From: Ascidia mentula
Taxonomy: Eukaryota; Chordata; Ascidiacea; Phlebobranchia; Ascidiidae
DNA length: 64,000 nt
Reading direction: 5' to 3'
NCBI GenBank assembly: GCA_947561715.1
Contig: OX387201.1
Span: forward strand, 7,272,001 to 7,336,000
Positions 38,590-51,700 of the stretch are shown here, piece by piece. The position numbers and the translations under genes were made by a program. Every line of letters begins with the position of its first letter. Within the stretch, counting starts at the first letter, position 1. Below the pieces are notes generated by a model. The model was not told where the DNA came from. It saw only the letters and a list, made by a program, of their open reading frames with translations, and did no database searches.

Positions 38590-38937
38590 ATGCCTGCCTA
38601 TTCTAAAATTTTGAGTTTGATTGTCCTGTTAATCGTTCCGTTTAGTTGTTTACTGCTCTCTGCCCAAATGACGAGAAAAAGGCAATGTAAAGGTAGAGGA
38701 AGAAAGAATCTTTTACCTTCTGTCAGCAACTTTTCATGGTCACTTTTGGATCGACTTGCTCGTCAATCTCTGTCGCTAATCACGCAAACCAAAACTTTGT
38801 TATGTCAGATACAACTAAAAAAGCAAATTAATGACAAATCAATAGTCAAAGTAATTTATAACCGTGATTCGGTAACGCAGAATCGTATTGTCTCGAATTT
38901 AAGGCGAACTCAGCTGTGCAATCCAAATGCATGTTAA
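38590..38937 (+). CDS. Possible small secreted cationic protein (doubtful)
   Basis: A single open frame of 115 codons. Residues about 3-25 look like a signal peptide (ILSLIVLLIVPFSCLLLSA), followed by a basic stretch (TRKRQCKGRGRKN) with dibasic sites and three more cysteines at the C-terminus (LCQ, LCN, NAC). ATTAAA lies about 30 nt after the stop. Against it: a TATATAAAA motif at 38568-38576 lies only about 14 nt before the ATG, too close to place that ATG in a transcript started from it; the frame is A+T-rich; and I know no homologue. It could be a toxin-like or neuropeptide-like lineage protein, or chance. Confidence 0.25.
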   Translation: MPAYSKILSLIVLLIVPFSCLLLSAQMTRKRQCKGRGRKNLLPSVSNFSWSLLDRLARQSLSLITQTKTLLCQIQLKKQINDKSIVKVIYNRDSVTQNRIVSNLRRTQLCNPNAC

Positions 38938-39074
38938 AACCATGGCGTCAAACCCATGCACAAGGATTAAATTGATTGCTTAAAAGGGCTGTCCAGAATT
39001 CCATTTTTTCGCATTCGCTTTTGATGCGTTCCTCAATGGGGTGTTGTGACGCACTGGCGTGTTGTTTTAATATT

Positions 39075-39177
39075 TTTGAGAAGCTTATACTTCCGTTCAA
39101 TTTGTAACGCCTGATTAAAAAAAGCCTTACGAGTTTCAAAGCAGTGTGCCGCATCATACTTTGAGAAGCTTATACTT
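39075..39177. repeat. 18-bp exact direct repeat, about 85 bp apart
   Basis: TTTGAGAAGCTTATACTT occurs at 39075-39092 and again at 39160-39177, between the glutamate receptor and the 1144-aa gene. Origin unclear; possibly a small local duplication. Confidence 0.85.
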
Positions 39178-39800
39178 TTAAGCTGTTGCAGTAATAAAAC
39201 TATACGTATCTACAACAACAACGAAAGGGAGCTGCACAACCTCGTTTAGATTTAATAAATCGCAACAAACCAGCTGATGCGTCTGATTGATAAATATGTT
39301 TGTGTGCGTCACGTTATATCAAAGATGAGTACCAAAGTTGGGAGCCACCGCTTCAAACCATAAAAGTATTTTTTCCAACTAAAAATGAAAATGGTATTTG
39401 CAAAGCACAGATTTCGGAATATCCCCATTTGAACCCGTGAAATTTCTCTCCTATTCTCTTTGTATTGCAATTCGCAGTGCTGAGTTGTCAACGTATTTAT
39501 CATCGTTGTTTGGTGGTAACCAGTCCTCAAAGCGTTTGTATCACATCATAAGTGGCCAATCGAACTGATGGTCGAGTGCTTGGGTGAACATCCAGCTGTA
39601 TACGTCGGAACAGAAACCTTTACAACTGCCATTGCAAACTACGGTGTGGTTAGAGGTAGAGTGGATGTAAACACATTGCTCATTCTTTATACAATACAAA
39701 GAGGCGACTCGGGCAAAATTGTTGAGGAAAATTCCACGTATAATGCTGATGCTATATTTTATAAGCGCAGATCGATCTAAGCAAATTAAAACGATTTAGA

Positions 39801-42800
39801 ATGGATTTGCCCATACAGAGTGTTGCCGATGACTGTCAGTCCTCTGAAGGGCAGAAACAGGTCGATCGCACAGGAATAAGACCTTGGACCGCTGGTGATG
39901 GCGCCTCCACATCCTTTTCTGCGACTTCGTGTTATCCAATGGTGTGCAGGTCCGTGACACAAACGGAAATCGTTTCTTTTCCAGGTAAAATACTTAGGTA
40001 TATTCAAACAGATTAGCGCTTCTGTTAAAGCACATGACAATAAGTAGAGTGTTTGTAACTTATACTGCACAGAAATTAGGTATACGTGCTGCATGTTATA
40101 TATCGGTGCGTAGCACTTAGTATTAAACCAGAGGAACATGTGTACTTATGTAGCTGGCCCAAGTGACAAGTTATCCCATTCCCGACCCATAGTTGCAACG
40201 ATTTCCACCCTTAGCTTTTGACGACATTATGAGAAAAAAGCCTTTAAAGTGTATTTCTAAATTACAGATAGATTAACAACGCGAGAAAAAGCAAGAACGT
40301 CGCACAAAAAGCGCAGATATGTCTTTAATATAGACCTGAGTGGAATGAACGTGGAGGCTGTAGAACAATCCACGTCCATTAACTTCCAAGAAAGCGATTC
40401 GGGGGATACACAACCATCTCCTACCACTAACGATTCTCGATCACCCGACGATATTCGTCACCTAATACGCGAAATACGCAGCGTTCCGTCGTCGCCTTAC
40501 AAAGCGCGTTGTTGCGACAATGCCCAGAGCAGTGTTTACAATGGCGCTCGACACAAAAGCAAGGTGATACGACGGGAGCCCAAACAGAGGGGCGCGCGGA
40601 CAGGAACAAGTTACACAAAACAGGATAACGATCAACAGAAACAACTTGTGACGGAAGGCGCAGCACACGCACCTTGTAACGACGACGGCTATCTACGACG
40701 GTGTTCAGGCTTCCGCGAATCGAATTTGGACGTGGACACCCCTTTGTCTTCGCGTGCCCTAAACCAACAGAAAGAGAGCAGAGTTGTCAAGGCGTTGGAA
40801 AGTAAAGGAAAGAGCGACCGGAAAAAGATAAATAATCTGGCTATTATTTTGTGCGTTAGCCCGCAAATCGGTGCGTTTAGCGAGATATTGCCAGTAATAA
40901 CAACTACCGACGACCGAGCGGCGAGCCAAGCACAACAAATACCCGAACAGGCGGCTTCATTCAAAAAGGTTCAAAGTCAGCCCGCCGATGGCGACCGGAA
41001 CGCAGACGAAGTTAAATGGGGAGCAGGGCAGGTAGAACCAGCCTGTGTTGACACAAAGCCATTCGCTACTATTTTAGGCATTGAGTCCGGTCTTCCCGAA
41101 CGCGGTGACCCCGAAACAGTCTCCATTCGCAGACCCGGGATTATAACGGAACCGCAAAATCCGGACAAGGAGTTCATCCGACAGACAGAGAAAATAAGCG
41201 ACACAAAGGAACGATTCGAGTTCGCCGAGTGTTGTTACAACAACGCCAATATTAACAAGGCAACAATATCTCATAACAAGAACCGTCCACTTTTGGCTTC
41301 ACCGAGCAATGACAATTCCTGCGGCGCTTGGCTCGCAGAGCGACTCAGTCCCGACAAAGAAGTAGAACAAAAAAACCAGGGCGAGAATTCATTAACGATG
41401 ACGCTCTCATGCGACTTTGCGAACAACGAAGACGAAGGCGGTATATATAAAACAGTGGAAGAACACAAATTTTCCGAGGGGTCTATTGAAGATCCAGCTT
41501 TGACTGAACGCGAAAGTATTGGACCAAGTTTCAGAAAAATTCAACGGGAAAGTGCAAATTTGCTCGGTCGCGGTCATCAGGACTTGAACACTAGGTTTTC
41601 ACAAAGCTCCGCGCAATCACCGCGAGGTATGGGCGGTTTAGAGAACAGAACTACATCGGCCGGTGTCACGAATCCATTGGACGACTGCCACGGATTGAAA
41701 AACGAAAGCTATGAGTATTCAGACCAGTTTGGTTTAAAAGAGCTTTATCCGAGCATTCCAACGCCTCCACCAAGCGCTCTTAAGAAACGTGGAAGTCTAA
41801 CAAGTGCAAGTAAAAAGCAAAGAGGTAATATTGTTGTTACACATCCTCTTTCCCACAGTTAAAGGCTAGCAGGAAAAAACAATGCGACAAATACGGTCAT
41901 TAGTTCAGGGATTCTAAACTATTTACTGACGTCCGTTCTCATACAATTCGCAAAATAATCCCAACCCCAAGGTTGTTTGTTCATTCTTCCTTTTAGTTTC
42001 ATTTGTTAAAAACGTTATCCTGGTCCTATAGTTTTGTACATGAAGTGATCATCGTATATAATGTAAACCTTTGTAGTTAAGTTCGACCTTGACCTTGAAA
42101 TCCACGTTGTGCCACGAGACATCACTTCGCCAACAAACTCAGCAGTTTCTGATCCGGAAGGGAGTTTAGATTATGAGTCTCCATATTCCAACAGCGATTT
42201 GGACGACACTTTAGAGTTTAAGTCCATAACGAGTCCAAGCAAGAGCCTTGCCAATGAATTCGACTTTAGCGAAAAAATCGCCCCAAATTTTGTTTCAACG
42301 TCGTTGCAAGATCGGGTAAGAAGTATATTGATATATTATATATATTATGCGAAATATATTTTATATCTTATATATGCTATGCGAATGCATGGCATTACTT
42401 CTGCGTTGTCTGATTACGGTGGTGGAGATCCTCTGCGTATGTGAAGGTTGCCTGACAAGTTGTTCGCATGCGCACCAGTGTGCCTTGGCCACAATATACC
42501 CCATGAAACCACTCAGTTGGTAGAGCGTTGGCCGTGGTTAGAGCAGGGTCGTGAGTTCAAACCTCATGGGGAGCTTGATTTTACAGATCTCGCTCCGACT
42601 TGTCGGGAAAAGTGGCTGATCCAGCTTGGCTGAATGCCTTGGCTGCGAAGTCTGTGAACCTTATGATCAGAATATTAGAGCTGTAATCGCCAAATATAAA
42701 GGGCCTGGCAGTGGGGCGATCCTGCCTTGCTATGCGAAAGCAGGGCATTACTTCTGCGTTATTAATATATTAATACTAATATGTTTATATTAATATGACA

Positions 42801-45601
42801 AAACCACTGGTTGTTTTTGTTGTATTGGCTTGAATTGTACCGTTTTTAATCCCAGGATCTCAAATTTATAACAAGTTTTTCCGAATCTTGCCTGTTCTGT
42901 AAGTCCCTATTGGCGATCATGGATGTAAATCACCAAAATATTTTCTGCTTAGTTCTAGATTTAACCGAGTGAGGCAATTTTCCGCCGCCCCGTATAAAGC
43001 TTTTTTTCTTTGCAGATCGCTCAGCGCTTGCCGGTCACACCCTTTCGGGTAATATCTCGAACTTCGCCGGTCGCTGGAGGGCGCCCCCCATCAAACGTGG
43101 GCTCGTACAAGGACAGGCGAGATTCGTTGGATATGCTGCAAGTGAGTTCATAGCTGCCACCCACAATTGTCCGCAACAAATTGTGGCTACTTTTGGGCTA
43201 ATGGTTTAAATATTACCGCATGTACAGTTTCTTTTTCGCGTACACTACTCCGCAACAAAACAAATCCGAGTCATATTTGTTATCATCGATACATTGTCTT
43301 GTGACTCTTTGCACCATTCTGATTTGTTCTGTGCCCTAATCACGAAATACAATATTTATTATTGCTGGTCAACGAAATAACCTTTTTTCCCCAAAGCCAA
43401 CAAAAAAAACTAACCTATTTTTTTATATAAGATGCAAAAGTTTTTGAAGCAGCAAGCAAGAGATCGGGCACTCGGATCAGCAAACATCAACTCATCACCG
43501 AAGAACACAACCGAAGCCAGTCGTTCCATGCGCACTGCTCCCGCCTCTTTTCCCAGCCGCTATATACGTCACACCTTATCTGGAACGGCTCGTAACAGCC
43601 AAGATCGGTTGGTACCCCGCTACGCACAAGTACAAACCCAGCGTCAGATCGAAGAATGGGGTCACAAAAACCTTCGCCGTCATCGGACGGAAAAACATTC
43701 TTCAAACGAAAAGATTCGTGACGCCGAAAAAAACGCCCAATCCCGTGCGGCTATACAGCAGAATTCGTTTCTGCTTGGAAATATTAGAGAGCAACTTCGC
43801 AGGACTCATACCAGCGAAAGGCCGGACCCCGTACCTCGGCAATTTTTTCCGGCTAATGTCAGATCTGCGGCATTTCAACCGGACAGCGGTGGCGACCCGA
43901 CACATAGTGTGGCCTCGGAGAGGCTTCCCATTGTCTCACAATCAATTGCAGGTTTTCCACAAACCATAAAAACTAACAAATACGCTCCAAGGACTGCAGC
44001 AAGCTTACCGGAAGAGTATACGCTTGCAGGTGCGTGGTCGTTACGGCCTCATACGAGCGACCCAGCTGTTGCCATACGCCGGGGAGGCGCTAGAGAGCGG
44101 CGCCACATCAATGCTGAAACGAAGCCAAACAAGCCAGGTAAAAGCTTGGCCAATAGCGTTTTTTATCATTATCCCCAGCATCAGTCATGTCAGATAGTGT
44201 CCAAAAGTAATGCATAATGCCAGTAATACTAGGAACAGTGGTAGGATTGACGACTTTTTGCAAACTATATTTATCTAAGTTTTCAAACACTGCCCGGTTC
44301 CTTTTTTAAAGAATTTTTAAACAAAGTTAAGATATGACATAACAAGGCGTGTTTGACCAACTTCTCCGCGTGCCTTGCAGGTTCGTTTTCGAGCGGTTCC
44401 GGGCGATTTCACTTTGCGGAGCTTTCTGCTGGTGCACGCAACGTGCTCAGGGACGCCCATAAAGCTTACGTGAAGACGTGTAGCGACAACACGCAACCGG
44501 TGGCCTATGGGGGAAGGCGGGGAGGTGGCGAGAGCAAAACTTGCGGCGAACCTCAAGTCGAAAATGCTTCGGTTCTATCGTTGCGTTTCCCCAGGCAAGA
44601 AACAAAGGTAGGCGTTTTTGACGGTTGATGACCTTCGGCCTCTCGCTGTTTAAACCCGTGGTTTCACTTCCCGCAGAGCCGCAGAAACGAACAACAAGCG
44701 ATCGGAGAAAATTCTTTAAGCAAGGAAAATGCGGTAACCGTGAGCTCCTTAGGTATGATGAAACGCCCTTTGAGAACAACATGTTTTATTCAAACCTGCC
44801 ACAGCGACTTAATAATTAAGACTGAAACTTTGGCGTCAGACCCGAATTAACTCAAATTTAACGCGATCTTTTTCTTCTGCAGGTCTAACAGCGCATACTG
44901 TTCGTCCCCGTGCGGGCTCCAGTTTCTCTAACAATTCCGAAAGGGGTAAGTATCGATAAGCGTAACACAAGCACCGGTATACTAGCTTTTCCAAATATCG
45001 CTCTGAAATTTCACCCTGACCCCTTCCTACCCTGCCACGTACTTTTACTTATGGTTTGAATTAATAAAGATGATAATGCGATCTTTGCGACCATATTATG
45101 TCGACACTACGAGTTTACACAAATCAGCGGGAAATCAAATGAAATATTGATGTCGTTTTGGCACTTTTCCCGGTTCGCCCCTTTGCCGTGCTTAACAAGC
45201 GCGGTTCAAACCGCACCAACGTAGCTGACAACTTTATCGTTGTAAACGACCGCTTACTTTTTTGTGTTTCGACTTTCAATCTCCCTGCACGGTTCATCAT
45301 TCCACACCTCGTCACAACATGTTGCATGTTTTTTTCGTTCACAGGTAATTACCGTCCTCTTGGACTGCGCAGGCCAGCGGACGATCGCCCAAAGGCAAGA
45401 ATCGCTCCGGTGTCCAGCTCGCCACATAGGTCGCCGTTCACTCGTTCGTCCAAACTTCTACTATCTATCCAGAAAGCCGACCCGCGACCCCCGACAGCGG
45501 CCTCCTTTCGCATAGGCGAACAAAGAGACCCGTATGCGAGTGTATCGAGACCAAACTATGATTTCAGGACCAACATAATCGCGTGTGACGACGTGTCTTG
45601 A
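39801..45601 (+). CDS. Nine-exon gene for a 1144-aa, apparently disordered protein, unknown
   Basis: Exons are 39801-39984, 40268-41824, 42077-42315, 43016-43141, 43432-44137, 44381-44607, 44677-44752, 44883-44945 and 45345-45601. Every junction is GT-AG and the phases (1,1,0,0,1,0,1,1) close to a stop at 45599-45601. The product is rich in Ser, Arg, Pro, Asn, Gln and Glu, with no signal peptide, membrane segment or recognisable fold. Exon 2 alone encodes about 519 residues. Arg-rich helical stretches occur in exon 5 (MQKFLKQQARDRALGSAN and QTQRQIEEWGHKNLRRHR). Exon 4 has a compact motif, LPVTPFRVISRTSPVAGGRP. The last exon has Pro/Arg-rich segments (PLGLRRPADDRPKARIAP). This style suits a cytoskeletal, centrosomal or nuclear scaffold, but that is a guess. 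The start is the first ATG after an in-frame stop; an acceptor-like TTTAG lies 2 nt before it. The exon chain is well supported; the function is not. Confidence 0.8.
42376..42760. mobile_element. tRNA-derived SINE in intron 3 of the 1144-aa gene
   Basis: The body contains an A-box-like ACTCAGTTGGTAGAGCG at about 42510 and a B-box-like GAGTTCAAACC at about 42552, as in tRNA-headed SINEs. The cloverleaf is degenerate: D and T arms can pair but the acceptor arms cannot, so it is not a working tRNA. A tRNA-unrelated part follows. The ends carry a 32-bp direct repeat with two mismatches (42376-42407 and 42729-42760, core GGCATTACTTCTGCGTT), read as target-site duplication or terminal homology. It is followed by short A+T repeats. 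The insertion looks fairly recent given the well kept repeats. Confidence 0.7.
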
Positions 45602-45693
45602 TTTTTACATGACTTTTGTACATTTTTCTCGCACTTTTTATTTTTGCGTGTTTTTTTCGCCTTCTAGTGTTTCTCAGCAGCGCAAAAATGGCG

Positions 45694-45699
45694 AATAAA
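45694..45699 (+). promoter_or_regulatory. Polyadenylation signal of the 1144-aa gene
   Basis: AATAAA about 95 nt after the stop codon, followed by an A run and a T/GT-rich stretch. Confidence 0.65.
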
Positions 45700-45729
45700 A
45701 AAAAATTGGAAAAGGTATTGTTTTCCCGT

Positions 45730-48700
45730 GTAACGAATAGTTAATTTAGCCCAAGGACACCTAGCTGTTGCGAGGAAATGTTCATACTCAAAGACCATTT
45801 TGCGGTGCTGACGTGCACAGCCACGTGTTTCCACGGTTTCACCTATTTTTAAAAAATCTCCTGCATTGCTTTTTCGATTTTAACAATGTATTGATATGGC
45901 CCTGTACACAATGTAGACACCACCTTTGCCGGGTAAGACGAAACTGCGCTTTAAATTTGCTTGCCTCGCTAAATTTTGCCGCGTAGTTTATCGGGAGGCG
46001 CGCGCATTAACATCCAGACTTCCCCTCAACGTCGGCAAAACTTGTCAGCAAGTGATACCGGACGGAGTAATTAAACGTCGGGACAATGAGGATCGCGAGG
46101 CATCATCCACTCGAGTAGCAACGCGGGCTTCCTGTTGGCGAAAGCGAGGCCGCATAGTTTCTGTAACTCTGGGCTGTGGAAGCGCTCAGCAATCAACTGA
46201 GCTCACGTTCCACCTCTGCAAAAGAAAAGTACCGTTCGAATTACCCGACCCTGGCCGCGCTAAGCAAGCGAACGCGGGTTTTGACTGACACCGGCGGGTT
46301 TCCCTGTCGCATCAAACTCTCCAATGAGATCAGGGGAAAAAGTTCGCCAAGGGTGCGGGAAGGTTTGAGTTGCAGGGAGTTTTCAGACATTAAACAGAGA
46401 AAGTTTTTTCGCATGTTAAATGACACTAAATGCTATACACACTTGAAGTTTAGTAACTTTTTAAAAACATTGTATAACACTCCTATTTTTAAGTTAAAAC
46501 AACTCTTCCCTTAAGTGCACAAGCCGTTTTTTGAATTGTGTAAATTTCAAAGTCAGAGATACTCTTAGTCCTAACGAATTTCAGTAAACGTAAGGGTATT
46601 GACACCAAAGCCAATTTTAATGGGTTTAGATCAAAAATTACATCTGCTAAACAAACGTCCGAAAACAGTGTAATTTTGTCATTTTTTGTCTGGTGTTTTA
46701 TTTTTCAACTGACACTACCAATTTGTCATCGACGATTGCTTAAGGTGTAGTTGCATTACGCACCGATATTTTTGTGTTATGCATGCGTATGTGTTGGGGA
46801 GAAACGGTTAACTGCATCACGGCTTGTAACGCATTTCGTCACAAATTTTCCATTGCACAATGCGTCAGTCGCCAGTCTGTCTGTGCTTGGGAGAGGAAAA
46901 AGAGTGGTGAAAAAAAAGCTTTCCGGGTAATTTGTGACACTGTGAAGATTGGAGCAGACCACTCTTGAATAGACGAACCGGCAGTGGTGTGGCCGCAGAT
47001 GGTCTAATATGGTGAACCATGAATTGGACTCATAAAATACCCTTGCCGCATGCCGCATCAAAGGCCTCGAATTTCGATGCTCACTTAACGTTTGGATCTT
47101 TGGCGGTTGCGCGCGGAAGTCAAAAATCCCTGAGCTTTCCCAGTATTTCTCATTTGAAGCCCTCTTTCACTGATGGGAAATGGTGTTTAAACCGCAAAGT
47201 TTGGGGTTTGCTTCCTTTTAATTGCAGAGCACGGGTTCGATTTGCAAATAAAACCCACAGCATTTGCAAGTCCGGGTCTTGATAAGCGCCTAAAACTGCA
47301 ATATGCAGATCGTCTATAAGGTTAAGGGAGCTTTATTTATTTACCAAGTATTATTCCAATTTCCGATTGGGTACTCTTTGCAACGCGCTGGTTAGACACC
47401 ATACTGACCCCAAAATCGCCCGTCGTCTATATTGCAAAGGAATGTTTATGCAGTTGCAAGTTGGGCCACAAAGATAATTGTTTTCCTAAACATAGTCTTA
47501 TCACCCCTCCCCGTCATACATTCGAGTGTAGGCACAAGGCAATGCGTACGAAACACAATATACGTGATTACTTGGTTGCGAAACGAGTACCCATTAGATC
47601 AAACGTACATAGCAATACGCTGGCATCGGATAAACGGTACGTGTAAAGATGAGTGGTTTACTAAGAAACGCCATTGTCCTGTTAGTAGCACCAGCTTCCT
47701 ATTCTAACACACGCACTCCAATTAGTTAGGTCGCTTCGTTACGAGTACTAGGCAAAAATTCTGTATGGTTACGCAGTTCGCAGCAGGAAAACAATGCTAT
47801 AGTGTGGTTTTATTTTGCACAGTTTGCATTTGCGGTGGAAACGACGGAAAACACATAAACCACAATACATTTTAGTTGCGTTCACTTGCGTCGCTAAAAT
47901 AATGCGCGTTTGCGCAGTGTGTGCGTGCGCGTGTGCCGTCAGTGACACCGGACAATTAAAACCAACTACATTTGCAACTAAAAACAAATGTAGACATCAA
48001 CAAAAAGAATGTATCAGCATAACCCACTTGGGGTGAAGGCGTAGTTCCAGAGGCTGGGCACAGGTCAGTTTAAATTCGTTGAGGTGGTAAATTGCGGCTT
48101 ATTACGGGAAATAATGGTCGCGCGGTTGCTACAGTACAGCCGTAATAACGATGTGAAAGTTTGTCGGTAGAAACGAGGCTTGAAGTATGTTCAAGCTTCT
48201 GTCGCAGTATATTTCTCACATATAAGCAAAAACGGTATCGCACGAAAGAGTGGGTTAAAAGTGGTATAGGAACCGCTATTTTGTTTTTCATGTAAATGGG
48301 TTTGCTATTGCGAGGGATTTTAACTTTGGTCAAGGGCAGAGTGTGATCCTAGCAAAAAGCTTAGGTCATTGTCACCACAGAGTGCAACTGTCGCACGGGT
48401 TTCAGCATTAAAAATTGATATGTTGACCGACCGTTAGTACTTCATGTATTCACAGCGAAAGTTCTCGTGCCCAGAGAGAGCATAAAGATGTAGCATACAA
48501 GATACTTGTTTTCGGGGTGCACCCGGGACTCATGGTATTATTTTACTATTGTCGTGACTTCTGCGAACCGACACCCATGACAGATCTCACAGCATAGATA
48601 CTGCGTATGCGACGCTATTAGAAAAGACCAGACCAAAGTTTTCCGGTTTTGGAACTGTTAATTTGTAACACGGGGCCGAAAAAGCGAGGGCGGACTGCGT

Positions 48701-51700
48701 CGTAGATGAAACGCAAAAAGGCCGATCCAGGAAATAAAAGTCATTTCCTTATTTGCGGTGACGAGTAAAAGCGAAAACAAGCGGGGTAGTCGTCGTAGGG
48801 GAGGGAACGGCAACTTCGCCGTTTCGGTTTTTAAATTTTGCGAGGTGAGCAGCACAGGAAAGTTTTCTCCTACGTCTGCCCATAAAATGACACACGGGCG
48901 CCATTTTTGCCGGGCTCCTTGTACTAACCCTAAGTTCTTGTGGGAGTGGCCGTCCGTTTTTCTCATTGGGGCGAGTTTTGATTTAAAGATAAAGTGGTTG
49001 GCGGCGTATCGAGGTTCGATTTGGTAGTTTTATGGCCAGTATACGTGAGCAAAGTACGTCACAAGGTAAGTGACCCAAAAGTTTTTGGTTTAAGTGCCTG
49101 AATAGAAATGCTCTTGGTTTCTGGAAGAGGAATTTTAAAGAATGAGTTTCCAAGGTTATGCCACTTACAAAAACAAATCATTAGCCCTCCGAACACGGCA
49201 AAAAGACAGAGGGCTAAAGATAAGCAGACGCATTTGCGGCACCATTGTTTAGTAAGCACCAGTTAAAATTTGACAGGTTTTCGAAAAAGATTCTAAGAAA
49301 ACTACGAAACTACTTAAAAACATCATATTAAAATAAGCCGGCCCATGCTTATTGTAACTGGAGCTGCAGTACCGTACGCAGTAAAACCACGCAACGCGCG
49401 CACTTATAATAATCATTTGTAATTTACCAGCGAGTGGCTAATAGAATCGCGTGATGTTGTTGCGATTGCGCAGGAGGTTGTGCTGGCTGCGAAAAGTTTC
49501 CCATGGCTAGTTATTATGTGAACTTCATCAAAACCGAGGTCTCATGCTTCGTCACACGATATCCAAGTTTGGTTTCGAAATTCCCGGAAACTTTATCATC
49601 AAGGGTAGCAAAATTTCGTAACGGCTCTGCTGAGAAATATCAGGATTCAAAGTGCTTTTTACCCTTATTTTGCTAAAACCGGTTTGTCGGAAGTGACGTT
49701 GTGTTTACGCGCAGTTGCGCAATTTGTGTAATATGCAGGCGGTCCAGCGCAGAAGCCTCGAAGGTGCCTCTTAGACCTGATACGCCAATTCAGAAAAGAA
49801 AAAAAGGCCTTTTAAGCGAGCAAATCTTTTACAGGTGACCTTAGCACGACTGTTGGATTTAATGCGGCAATGACAAAACTACACGAAAACTACACGTGCT
49901 CCTGCATGATAACAGAGCTTAATCTGATGAATGTAAACGTTGATTGCACTCTCACATCGAAACGGACAAATGAAAAATAAATGCAGTTTCGTTTAATGCT
50001 CATTACAGCGGACAGATGTTGCTTGCGCTGTTCGACCTATAATATACAAGTTACCAACAACGCCCACATAGCCTTTTTCAAAAGGAAACCCCCCCGTTTC
50101 GTCGGAATCATAACATTTCGCTGTCGCTGACGGCCGATCATTCCAATTGACATGCCCCTCATCGGCAGCTATGAGATGCCCACATACTGACAGCGCGAAT
50201 GCTTGTCATCGCTTGAACGCAAGTTTTCCGCAAGAAGCTCTCTTACAAGATCGACATTAATCTTTAATGAAGCAGACTCGAAAATGAGACGCATTAAACT
50301 AGTTATTTCGTTGCGTGCCACGACATGCTTGAATTATGCTGATGGTAATGTCGGTATTTTCAACTAAAATTAACACCAGTAGCTTGATTGGCCCGATCAT
50401 ATAAAAGCGAACTGTTATTATTAAGCAAGAACGGGTACCTTATCGCAGTTGATGCGGGTTTGCATATATTGGCCCCATTGCCTGAGTTACAGCGTTTACA
50501 TTAATAATTAAACCGAACGTGAACATTTGTTCTTCAACTACTTGGCAGTTATACGGCAGGGGTGTTCGCCTAATTGCAACTGAATAACTTTGTAAGCGGC
50601 TAAAGTTTGCGTGATAAGATTTTTGTCTTCTCATCGGGGAAAAGGTGCTGTATGAAATATGCATGATCCGGCCCCGTTGAATTGTGTGGACGGATTAATG
50701 GGCCCTTCTGCTTTGTCAGCGATAGCTTTGATGATCGGGGCATTTTGCGCGAAACTTTCGACCGCCAGTAAGGGTCACAATGCCGCGATCAAATATTCAT
50801 GATTTTTTGCCCATTCCGAACAGTTTCGCGTATTTTATGACACAATCCCATACGCCGGGTTCGCATTCCACCAACTTAAGGTTAACGACTGTGTTTTGTT
50901 TAGTTTACCTTCTGTCACCAGGTGGCGTTACGTGGAGCTTTGTGTTTTACGTAAACGTGTCAACCAGGTAGTGGCTACGTAAGTGCACGAACCGAGTTTA
51001 AGACTGAAAATATCATCTGGCAGAATTTGATACTTATCGAGGTGCTCAGATCATATCCGAACGTCGATCGAGCATTTTGGGTCAACACGGTCAGAGGCAA
51101 GTTTTACCTTTTAACCGTTACCTATACAACAAAGGCTTTAGTTTACAAAGTATGCATTTAAAAAGATGTCGCAGTAAGTTTTGAATCGCGCGGCAAAGCA
51201 ACGTATTCGCTTTGGCAAATGAGGAAAATGTTTTATCGGGGGTTAAATCATCAACCACGCTCGCCAGGGAATTAATACGAGGCCAGTTGAAACTACGTTT
51301 CCCAACTCATTAAATATTTATCATGGATCTTATACTTTTGTGGGCGCCGTGATAAGCGTGGTAAACGAGTTCTGGCACAAGTAATTGCCGTTGAGTTGTC
51401 TCATGGTCTTTGGCGTCCCATCGGTCCTTCGACTTTCCTATTCGAAATCCCTAAGTAATCATATGCGTTCTGGATCTTCCGCCTTAAGTCATGGGTTGCG
51501 GGTCTAAGCAAACCCAGGCGAAATTAGCAACAACCTTCGTCCCGCGGGAGCCGCGAAATGTTTTATAAATGAGGAATATTATTCCGCGTTAAGGTTCGGC
51601 GGCCATTTCAGCTTCTTGCCGGGGATCGCGTGCCATCGACAGTGGCAGTTCGGACATTGAAGCCTGTCGTGTACCAAGGCAACTCCGCGCCTTGTGCCGC

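Noticed and set aside
40427-41468. Several minus-strand frames of 65-91 codons opposite exon 2 of the 1144-aa gene
   Set aside because: They are shadows of the plus-strand coding exon, with cysteine/serine-heavy composition and no splice support.
42505-42575. A tRNA gene
   Set aside because: A-box, B-box and D/T-arm pairing are present, but the acceptor arms do not pair and there is no proper anticodon arm; the flanking direct repeat shows it is a SINE head.
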